Virus record (IMG/VR): IMGVR_UViG_3300030115_000016
Coordinates: 1-37,522 of that record
Direction: 5' to 3' (one strand)
DNA: 37,522 nt
Source: a virus
The position numbers and the translations under genes were made by a program. Below, one piece after another: positions 1 through 5,203 of the stretch. Below the pieces are notes generated by a model, which did not search any database, was not told where the DNA came from, and worked only from the letters and a program-made list of their open reading frames with translations. How positions within the stretch are numbered: position 1 is the first letter of the stretch; each line of letters begins with the position of its first letter.

Positions 1-43
1 TCCCAAGGGCTATTCCTTGGGCCGGTCTAATTACCTTACTCAT
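1..43 (-). CDS. Truncated small ORF sharing its 5' end with the 698-907 gene (runs off window)
   Basis: The ATG at 43 overlaps the stop of the upstream gene (ATGA). The first 14 codons read MSKVIRPAQGIALG, identical to the start of the gene at 698-907, and the frame is still open at base 1. If the window ends are joined as a circle, the frame continues from 37522 as IPKAP and stops at a TGA that overlaps the ATG of the gene at 37509, giving a 19-aa product. It is therefore either a truncated duplicate or the start of a gene beyond the window. No function is recognisable. Confidence 0.5.
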   Translation of the reverse strand, partial: MSKVIRPAQGIALG

Positions 44-70
44 CCCTTCCCCCCGGACTTCCTGCGCTTG
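1..70. repeat. 70-bp direct repeat, copy 1 (copy 2 at 865-934)
   Basis: Bases 1-70 are identical to 865-934. The repeat covers the last codons of one small gene and the first codons of the next. It also holds a short inverted repeat (CCCAAGG...CCTTGGG). A 22-base core (ccccccgg to gcgcttg) occurs a third time at 666-687. Confidence 0.95.
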
Positions 71-192
71 AGGCAGCGCTTGCACGCGTCTTTATAACGC
101 CTGATTTTACCAACCCTCACGACTCTAATTCCTGGATACTCGCGAAGTCCGCACGCGGTCTTACTCCAGAGCATGATGTGCACCTTACCCAT
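40..192 (-). CDS. Small basic zinc-knuckle-like protein (50 aa)
   Basis: This 50-codon frame starts MGKVHIMLWSKTACG and ends KDACKRCLKRRKSGGKG. The layout is a histidine near the N-terminus (VHIM), then TACG, then a C-terminal CxxC (C37, C40). That arrangement of one Cys plus CxxC after a VHLM-like start is common in tiny actinophage and proteobacterial phage proteins of unknown role, probably a single zinc site. It overlaps the upstream gene by 8 bases and its stop overlaps the next ATG, so it belongs to the same operon. The C-terminal codons lie in the 70-bp repeat, so its tail KRRKSGG is shared with two leader ORFs. The function is unknown. Confidence 0.6.
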   Translation of the reverse strand: MGKVHIMLWSKTACGLREYPGIRVVRVGKIRRYKDACKRCLKRRKSGGKG

Positions 193-658
193 CCGAACCC
201 CCCAGGATTGCTGCGAGTGCCTTGCGACATTTTGAGTTTAAACTTTCAAGTGTCTCGGTGCCTGGGTAGCGAAGTCCTTGAGTAGTGCAAAGCTTTAAAT
301 CCTCAAGCGCATCCTCCAGTACCTTCACGCGTTCATGGGATTCGGATAGGGCGGATTCAGCAGTTAAAAGCTGATGCTGCCACTTTGCACGAAGGACCAT
401 CATCGATTCGATAGACGCGTCCAGCCTCTCCACTTCTGCGAGGGCTTCGCGAAGGGCTTCATCAAGATTAAGTGCAAGATTATGGGAAATCTGAGGAGAG
501 AAATCACTGAACATACATCCATGGAGCTCTGCTGGATTAAGTGGACCTCTCACGCGCGGCTTGGGTTGGTCGGTCATGGGGAGCGGGTCGGATGTTTTCG
601 CAACGCAAATATCACAACCCATTCCAAACACTTTGCCGTGTGCACATTCTCTAAACAT
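185..658 (-). CDS. Hypothetical protein with N-terminal Cys motif and central coiled coil (157 aa)
   Basis: The N-terminus carries C5, C15 and CxxC-like spacing (CAHGK...GCDIC), a possible small metal site. Residues about 60-125 are a heptad-like, Leu/Glu/Ala-rich helix (LDEALREALAEVERL and onward) that is probably a coiled coil. The C-terminus (KALAAIL) resembles the end of the 84-aa protein at 36953-37207, which has the same plan: Cys-rich start, then VRVLEGALE-type helix, then RQALA. The two may be diverged paralogues. An internal MTDQPKPR repeats the leader peptide sequence found upstream of two genes here. No function is recognised. Confidence 0.6.
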   Translation of the reverse strand: MFRECAHGKVFGMGCDICVAKTSDPLPMTDQPKPRVRGPLNPAELHGCMFSDFSPQISHNLALNLDEALREALAEVERLDASIESMMVLRAKWQHQLLTAESALSESHERVKVLEDALEDLKLCTTQGLRYPGTETLESLNSKCRKALAAILGGSDG

Positions 659-701
659 CGTTACTCCCCCCGGACTTCCTGCGCTTGGGTTGGTCGGTCA
701 T
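651..701 (-). other. Short leader ORF (16 aa) MTDQPKRRKSGG-type
   Basis: The ATG at 701 overlaps the stop of the 698-907 gene (ATGA). The frame encodes MTDQPKRRKSGGSNDV and stops 8 bases inside the next gene's start. It is nearly the same peptide as the 904-948 ORF. It may be a translational coupler or a relic of a duplicated gene end; whether it is translated is unknown. Confidence 0.35.
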
Positions 702-907
702 TCGGTTAACCCCGCTTTGCGAAGCTGGCTCACGATCATTTCGCGCCAAGCGTCTCGGATTTCGTCTTGCACGTCGTTGGGAATCTTATCGCAAGCGTCG
801 CCCTCAGCAAAAAGATGCTTCAAAGTTTGCCTCTCGCGCAAGTCCTTAAAGAGCCTATCAACAATCCCAAGGGCTATTCCTTGGGCCGGTCTAATTACCT
901 TACTCAT
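698..907 (-). CDS. Hypothetical protein (69 aa)
   Basis: The chosen start is the ATG at 907 (MSKVIRPAQGIALGIVDRLF), because the stop of a 14-codon ORF overlaps it (ATGA) and a purine-rich GGGGGGAAGGG lies just upstream; an extension to 967 is possible. The product is a charged, mostly helical protein (DVQDEIRDAWREMIVSQLRKAG) without recognisable motifs. Its first 14 codons are duplicated at the window's left edge. It sits in the operon downstream of the metzincin-like gene. Confidence 0.55.
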   Translation of the reverse strand: MSKVIRPAQGIALGIVDRLFKDLRERQTLKHLFAEGDACDKIPNDVQDEIRDAWREMIVSQLRKAGLTE

Positions 908-934
908 CCCTTCCCCCCGGACTTCCTGCGCTTG
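865..934. repeat. 70-bp direct repeat, copy 2
   Basis: Identical to bases 1-70 (offset 864). It spans the 3' end of the 14-aa leader ORF and the 5' end of the 698-907 gene, just as copy 1 spans the end of the 50-aa gene and the start of the truncated ORF. Confidence 0.95.
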
Positions 935-948
935 GTTTGATCGGTCAT
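904..948 (-). other. Short leader ORF (14 aa) MTDQTKRRKSGGKG
   Basis: The frame from the ATG at 948 to the TGA at 904 overlaps the ATG of the 698-907 gene by ATGA. It follows a GAGGATA stretch that could serve as a ribosome site. The shared KRRKSGGKG tail is the same as the end of the 50-aa protein at 40-192, so this looks like a shortened copy of that gene end. Translation is unproven. Confidence 0.35.
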
Positions 949-1000
949 GGGCAAGATATATCCTCAATTTACTTACGTCTGATAAGAAACATTATGTTAA

Positions 1001-1462
1001 CTAAACCTTGTTTGCATTGACCCAATCGACCACGGTATTGCCAACGAAATAAGGCTCGGAGTCAGGCCGTTGCGGCGTCGGGTTGTAATCATGCGTGTAA
1101 CCGAGCTCATGCTGATACTCGTGGGCAATGGTTCCAGCTAGATCGGCCAAAGTCGCACGTCCCATGTAGCTTGCATAAATGTGGATGCCCTGCGCATCAG
1201 TCCATGCAAGCGCCGATGACCATCGACGCCAGAAGCGCCAGCCGGGGCTGTAAACGAAAATAACGAGATCCCAGGGCAAAGCCGTACATGCGGCAATGAC
1301 CTCCGGCCCCGTATCCGTGGTGCTTGTATAGACGTGATCCGTGAGGGTCTGCACAAAGACGGGATCGGCAAAAGCCAAAACGATTTGAGCCACGGCTTGT
1401 TTGATCTGTTCAGATTGAAGATTCGTTGCGCTGTAGGTTGCAACATTTGCAATGGTAATCAT
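1001..1462 (-). CDS. Putative zinc metallopeptidase with metzincin motif (153 aa)
   Basis: Residues 114-124 read HEYQHELGYTH, an exact HExxHxxGxxH. This is the zinc-binding signature of metzincins, with three His ligands and Glu115 as the general base. Preceding residues (ALAWTDAQGIHIYASYM) form a beta-rich stretch, as expected for the strand before the active-site helix. At 153 aa it is a minimal domain without a signal peptide. A downstream Met (the Met-turn of true metzincins) is not obvious after the motif, so family placement is tentative. It lies in the lysis/fibre end of the late region and overlaps the DUF1064 gene by 53 bases. Possible roles are virion-associated proteolysis or host-surface processing (inference). 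Confidence 0.55.
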   Translation of the reverse strand: MITIANVATYSATNLQSEQIKQAVAQIVLAFADPVFVQTLTDHVYTSTTDTGPEVIAACTALPWDLVIFVYSPGWRFWRRWSSALAWTDAQGIHIYASYMGRATLADLAGTIAHEYQHELGYTHDYNPTPQRPDSEPYFVGNTVVDWVNANKV

Positions 1463-1817
1463 CGGGGATAAGTTCCTCTATTTTGTAACGCGGCCAATTT
1501 CCCATGAAAATACGAAGTCGACCTGGGCCGAAAACTTTCCAAAGCTTTTTTTTGAGCAGCCACTCCGGCGTTTCAAAACCTTTATATTCACCGAAAACTT
1601 GCTCGTTTAATTTTATATCAAAAAAAACGTAATCCACTCTGAGCCGAATACCAGCCACAAGTGGGATCGTTTGTTGGGTTTCTATGTCGCGAATTTCGCC
1701 CGCTTTTTCGAGAGCTTGAAGAAAACTAAAGCAATGCGATTCCGCTTTGCTGTCGAAGCTTCGGCCCGCAAGTTTCGTAGGCTTTCTTTTGAAGTTCTGA
1801 TGCCAGGCGTTTGTCAT
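1410..1817 (-). CDS. DUF1064-like putative nuclease (135 aa)
   Basis: The core FDSKAESHCFSFLQALEKAG, followed by IRDIETQQTIPL, then RVDYVFFDIK and GEYKGFETPEW, matches the layout of phage DUF1064 proteins. These have a PD-(D/E)xK-type fold: Glu in SKAE, Asp in VDYVF, and E-x-K in GEYKG. Family members are usually annotated as Holliday-junction-resolvase-like or restriction-like endonucleases. The sequence ends with a Cys cluster (HCKCC). The gene overlaps both neighbours heavily (92 bases with the membrane peptide gene, 53 with the metallopeptidase), and no good ribosome site precedes the ATG at 1817. Confidence 0.65.
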   Translation of the reverse strand: MTNAWHQNFKRKPTKLAGRSFDSKAESHCFSFLQALEKAGEIRDIETQQTIPLVAGIRLRVDYVFFDIKLNEQVFGEYKGFETPEWLLKKKLWKVFGPGRLRIFMGNWPRYKIEELIPDDYHCKCCNLQRNESSI

Positions 1818-1935
1818 GATGTTGGGTTTTTTTGGTGCGAATAAAAATTATACATAAAAGTAATCCCGCCAAAACCGCAGCCGCATATACGGCTTGAGAA
1901 TTGGCGGGATCTTTAAGCCATTGTTTTTTAGGCAA
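1726..1935 (-). CDS. Small single-pass membrane protein (69 aa), lysis accessory candidate
   Basis: Residues about 14-33 (QAVYAAAVLAGLLLCIIFIR) form one hydrophobic segment, followed by a positively charged stop-transfer (RTKK) and a polar tail. The only available start is TTG at 1935, which overlaps the collagen-like gene's stop. The tail overlaps the DUF1064 gene in another frame. The position next to the holin candidate and transglycosylase suggests a spanin-like or second holin role, but no family is recognisable. Confidence 0.4.
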   Translation of the reverse strand: MPKKQWLKDPANSQAVYAAAVLAGLLLCIIFIRTKKTQHHDKRLASELQKKAYETCGPKLRQQSGIALL

Positions 1936-2776
1936 GGGACTTGAGCTTGATGATGTTCACCGATCCACGAGTGATCGGGAAAGCATTACCAAGGGTAGAA
2001 GGATCAAGATCAATAGAGTTCAGCGAAGTGCTGCGCATCTGAAGGATCTGACCGGCCATGATTTCGACCTGGGACTCCGAGGTCGAGTGAGCTGCATCGT
2101 TATCGGGAGAGTCAGTAAACCCGGAGTAAATCGAGCCGGGAACCATGACGCTATCCAAGAAAAATGCGAAACTCCAGCTAGGTACAGGACTAGGCACTGG
2201 GGCATGGATCTTAGCCTGGGCAATCCACCGAAGCAGATAAACCCCATGCTTAAGAACCTTGATTTTCCCATCTACTGCAAGCGAGGAAACATCAAAGTCA
2301 GACGGGTCGCTGATCGTACTCACCTTATCGAAGAGCACGCCATCAGTTGCCGATCCGTAAGCACCTGCGGTCTGGGGTTTGGTCGAGTATGCGTTAAGGT
2401 ATACGCCAAGCTTATCGCCGGGCAAACCTTGTGGGCCAGTTGCTCCCGTTGCTCCGGTAACGCCCTGGCTGCCGGTCGCTCCGGTAACGCCAATATCGCC
2501 CTTTGCACCCTGGGAACCCTGATCCCCTTTTGCACCTTGAAGCCCTTGGGCTCCGGTTTCTCCAAGGTCGCCCTTGTCGCCCTTAATACCCGCTGGGCCG
2601 TTTGGGCCTGCTGGGCCTGATACGCCAGCCGAGCCAGGAAGACCCTGGGAACCGTTCTGACCTTGAGCACCTTCTGAACCTTGCAAGCCGCTCGGACCCG
2701 CTGGGCCTTGAAGCCCCTGCGCACCGCGCGGACCGGGAGGGCAAAGCTCACACAAACACTTATTATCACATGACAT
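1928..2776 (-). CDS. Collagen-like fibre protein (282 aa)
   Basis: After a Cys-rich start (MSCDNKCLCELC), residues about 13-118 are Gly-X-Y triplets (GPRGAQGLQGPAG and onward, GDKGDLGETG), the collagen triple-helix pattern. Residues about 120-282 form a beta-rich C-terminal domain resembling the trimerising BclA/C1q-like heads that often follow bacterial and phage collagen repeats. It is probably a trimeric tail or host-adsorption fibre. A consensus-like sigma70 promoter and the ribosome site AAGGAG lie directly upstream, so it can be transcribed apart from the lysis genes. Cys residues before the collagen repeat could cross-link chains. Confidence 0.85.
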   Translation of the reverse strand: MSCDNKCLCELCPPGPRGAQGLQGPAGPSGLQGSEGAQGQNGSQGLPGSAGVSGPAGPNGPAGIKGDKGDLGETGAQGLQGAKGDQGSQGAKGDIGVTGATGSQGVTGATGATGPQGLPGDKLGVYLNAYSTKPQTAGAYGSATDGVLFDKVSTISDPSDFDVSSLAVDGKIKVLKHGVYLLRWIAQAKIHAPVPSPVPSWSFAFFLDSVMVPGSIYSGFTDSPDNDAAHSTSESQVEIMAGQILQMRSTSLNSIDLDPSTLGNAFPITRGSVNIIKLKSLA

Positions 2777-2805
2777 AGTTATTCTCCTTGTTACAAGTTT
2801 GGACT

Positions 2806-2834
2806 ACTATACCGACCGGCCAACAGTAAATCAA
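2806..2834 (-). promoter_or_regulatory. Sigma70-type promoter of the collagen-like gene
   Basis: On the minus strand: -35 TTGATT (2834-2829), a 17-bp spacer, and -10 TATAGT (2811-2806), about 30 bp upstream of the ATG at 2776. GGTCGG of the dispersed repeat family lies in the spacer next to the -10. Confidence 0.65.
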
Positions 2835-2858
2835 CCTACAGACTACCGACTATCAAAC
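2811..2858 (-). repeat. Dispersed GTCGGT/GTCGAT repeat, site 1
   Basis: The minus strand reads GATAGTCGGTAGTCTGTAGG, then GGCCGGTCGG closer to the start. It is a diverged member of the repeat family and overlaps the promoter of the collagen-like gene. Confidence 0.5.
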
Positions 2859-3017
2859 TTTAGGCGTCTTCGGTCTTAAAAAAGACAAGATTAACTCAAG
2901 CAAGCTTGAGCTCGCCCAGGCGGGGTTGATCCCAATCAGAAAGTCAATCACCGCCACTAAAAAAGGGATTAAAACCGCCGAGTGGGCCACGATAAAGGCA
3001 AGAATTGAAGCGATCAT
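2853..3017 (-). CDS. Holin candidate (54 aa)
   Basis: The ATG at 3017 overlaps the transglycosylase stop (ATGA) and follows AAGGAAATTCAATT. The 54-aa product is MIASILAFIVAHSAV, then LIPFLVAVIDFLIGI, a short Trp-containing turn (NPAWASSS), a second hydrophobic stretch LLELILSFL and a basic end (RPKTPKV). One to two membrane segments with a cationic tail directly beside an endolysin are what small holins look like. It belongs to no holin family I can name. It ends just before the dispersed repeat and collagen promoter. Confidence 0.6.
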   Translation of the reverse strand: MIASILAFIVAHSAVLIPFLVAVIDFLIGINPAWASSSLLELILSFLRPKTPKV

Positions 3018-3523
3018 AATTGAATTTCCTTATGGGCCAAAGGTAGCTTGGCCTTGATTGAAGTCATGGCGGCTGTAACAGCATCCACGTACTTTTGATT
3101 TTCGTATCCCCCAGAAACCTTTCTGGGAGTTCCGCCGTTGTAGGCCGAAATTACGTCTTCTAATACCGAGTATTTGGCATTTAGAATTGCGATCTTTTTA
3201 GCCCCGTAAGCCAAATTAATTTCTGGGTCAAATGCCTGGGGTAGTGGCCCCGTCAAACCCAGCTCGCGAAATACTCCACCCATCATCTGACAAAGGCCCA
3301 GGCTGAATTTCTGAAGCTCGACTTCTGTGTTTAGGCTCGTGTGATTCGTTGCCGCGTGGGTTGCTGCTTTGGAAATGTATTTGTATCCGGCCTCATATCT
3401 CGCCGCAAAGGGATTTCCTTCGCTTTCGACTTGAACGATGGCCGCAAGCAAATAGGGATCAATAGCTAATCCCCTGGATGATGCGTGCGCTTGAATACTC
3501 GGCCAAAAAGCGATTACTGACAT
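3014..3523 (-). CDS. Lytic transglycosylase-type endolysin (169 aa)
   Basis: The start at ATG 3523 follows the upstream stop within two bases; the longer frame to 3640 would overlap a real gene. Residues 31-38 read QVESEGNP, with Glu33 as the likely catalytic acid of the SLT/GEWL fold. SLGLCQMM (the SxGLxQ motif) and ISAYNGG (the AYNGG motif) follow in the standard order. It has no signal peptide or membrane segment, so it would either be released by the adjacent holin candidate or act from the virion. It cleaves peptidoglycan glycan strands. Confidence 0.85.
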   Translation of the reverse strand: MSVIAFWPSIQAHASSRGLAIDPYLLAAIVQVESEGNPFAARYEAGYKYISKAATHAATNHTSLNTEVELQKFSLGLCQMMGGVFRELGLTGPLPQAFDPEINLAYGAKKIAILNAKYSVLEDVISAYNGGTPRKVSGGYENQKYVDAVTAAMTSIKAKLPLAHKEIQL

Positions 3524-3524
3524 A

Positions 3525-3887
3525 TTACCCGCCCTTCGACATTGCGTTGATTGCCAGCGTTCCGTTACCGGCCCCAATGGTGTAAACCACGCGCATCCAC
3601 CGATGACCGACATTTGGAAGATTAACCAGTGTGTTACCATTCGTAGTCAGAGCGGGAGCCAAAACCGCCGCATCCGTGCCCCAGCTTGCGGGATTCGGAG
3701 GCCCGTAAGGCGTTTGCCCTGTAGGGTCGTCTGAAAATTGAATTGATGCGGTTCCAGTCGGTGCCGCTGCGTTTGAAACAATAAATTGCAATGAAGCCCA
3801 AGGGCAGCTCGTGAGGTCAATCACTTGGCTTGTCTGGTTCGCATTCATCGGACTGGGTATTAAAATCTGGATATTATCAAATTTCAC
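3525..3887 (-). CDS. Small virion/tail-associated beta protein (120 aa)
   Basis: The GTG start at 3887 overlaps the upstream stop (GTGA) and follows GGGAGTAGGAAC. The product is beta-rich (WASLQFIVSNAAAPTGTASIQFSDDPTG, RWMRVVYTIGAGNGTLAINAM), a jelly-roll-like pattern seen in small podoviral structural proteins encoded between fibres and lysis genes. No enzymatic motif is present. A decoration, fibre-tip or accessory structural role is inferred from composition and position. Confidence 0.55.
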   Translation of the reverse strand: MKFDNIQILIPSPMNANQTSQVIDLTSCPWASLQFIVSNAAAPTGTASIQFSDDPTGQTPYGPPNPASWGTDAAVLAPALTTNGNTLVNLPNVGHRWMRVVYTIGAGNGTLAINAMSKGG

Positions 3888-5188
3888 GTTCCTACTCCCA
3901 TCATCATTAATTGATTGGTTGCACCGGATATTACGGCTTGAAGGATAAAGTTTGTTGTACCGAAAGTCAGAAACGGATTGCGGTTTGTTGTCGAATCTAC
4001 TGAAGTAATATCAGCGGCGTTTGCATCACCGAGCTGAAAAAAACTGTTCATAGTGGAGCCAGATTGATTTTCAAAACCGATTTCTATGACGAGGTAATCC
4101 CCGTCCAAGGCGTTCACCGTGGCATTAAGTGACGTGCCAGTAGCAAAGCGAGAAGAGTAAGGCGTATTTGCCGGGTAAGAGTTTAAGTTAGAATAAAGAG
4201 TCGCATCAGCGGGCGCTACAATATTGCCCCGATTCGCCCCGGCAGGGGTCGCGATCCAGGCGCATCCCCGGAGCCAATGAAAACCATATGTGACGCCATG
4301 ATGCCCCATCCATCCGATTGTCATAACTTGAGCTGGTACAGATACCGCTTTAATCGGCCCCCATACCCATTGTTGAGCGCATTCACGACTTGGATTTGTG
4401 CCCGCAAAAGCACCGCCGTTTCCATTGGAATTCGCAAGATTCGGGCGGCCAAAAACTTCACTGGCATCCGTTGACCATGGCCTTGCACTAAAAAAATCGG
4501 GCCGATTTACTGACCATCCTGCATTTGTAGACGGGCTAATCGGCGCCGGTTTCCAGCTTGAAGATGGTGCATAAAAAGTTGTACCCGTTCCTACGACATT
4601 AAAAGTAATCGCCGAAGAAAACTCAACCCACGGATTGAAATCGTTAGTTTCGCCAGCGATCAGGCCCAGGTCAGAAGCGCTTGATTCCCCGATCCTAAAA
4701 CTTGTATTTCCCCCTCCCCCGATGATTTCGCCTATCTCTACTACAATCACGTCACCTAGTACGGTCGTAACCGCGGTCAAAGTTTCCGATGGTCCCACCA
4801 CAGAGGAAAGAGTTGCGGGGAATGCGCCATAATTGAAAGGTGTTCCCGCTCCGCTATCAAAAAGCACCCCTCGGAGCGTTGTACCATCTGAGGCCATGAC
4901 TTTAATTGAAAGGGCAAAACTGCCCGCGCCAGCTACTGACAAAACACGAATCGCAAAATTAAATGTTCCTGAAATAGTTTGAGCGGTCAACGCAGGCGAG
5001 ACTAATTGAAACGCAAGCCCGTATGTCCCCGCGCCAGCAAAATTGTCAACCGTGGTCGAAAGTGCGCTTGAACCTTTTGTTTTATTAAGCCTACGCCTAA
5101 CCGCATGGGTTTGGTCATCCCATGTCGCCGTATAGGTCGGGGATAAGGCGGGTGCGGTTGTTGCGTCGAAATAAAGCCGAGTTGCCAT
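3884..5188 (-). CDS. Tail/fibre structural protein (434 aa)
   Basis: The sequence starts MATRLYFDATTAPALSPTYTATWDD, a beginning typical of phage virion proteins that bind other tail parts. It has two related halves: a block with LAINxRV-like beta strands around residues 60-200 (VIVVEIGEIIGGGG, SFRIGESSASDLG) and a second block around 340-430 (YLVIEIGFENQSGS, SFFQLGDANAADIT). Each ends with a NPWVEFSSAITF or NPFLTFGTTNFIL motif. So it contains an internal duplication of about 170 aa. The ribosome site is GAGGGTAGGGGG before the ATG. It is probably part of the tail fibre or spike complex with its neighbours. Confidence 0.65.
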   Translation of the reverse strand: MATRLYFDATTAPALSPTYTATWDDQTHAVRRRLNKTKGSSALSTTVDNFAGAGTYGLAFQLVSPALTAQTISGTFNFAIRVLSVAGAGSFALSIKVMASDGTTLRGVLFDSGAGTPFNYGAFPATLSSVVGPSETLTAVTTVLGDVIVVEIGEIIGGGGNTSFRIGESSASDLGLIAGETNDFNPWVEFSSAITFNVVGTGTTFYAPSSSWKPAPISPSTNAGWSVNRPDFFSARPWSTDASEVFGRPNLANSNGNGGAFAGTNPSRECAQQWVWGPIKAVSVPAQVMTIGWMGHHGVTYGFHWLRGCAWIATPAGANRGNIVAPADATLYSNLNSYPANTPYSSRFATGTSLNATVNALDGDYLVIEIGFENQSGSTMNSFFQLGDANAADITSVDSTTNRNPFLTFGTTNFILQAVISGATNQLMMMGVGT

Positions 5189-5203
5189 GGTCCCCCTACC
5201 CTC

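Noticed and set aside
561-1004. Plus-strand ORF of 147 codons at the left end
   Set aside because: It lies opposite supported, coupled minus-strand genes, has no ribosome site and gives low-complexity sequence; it is an antisense shadow.
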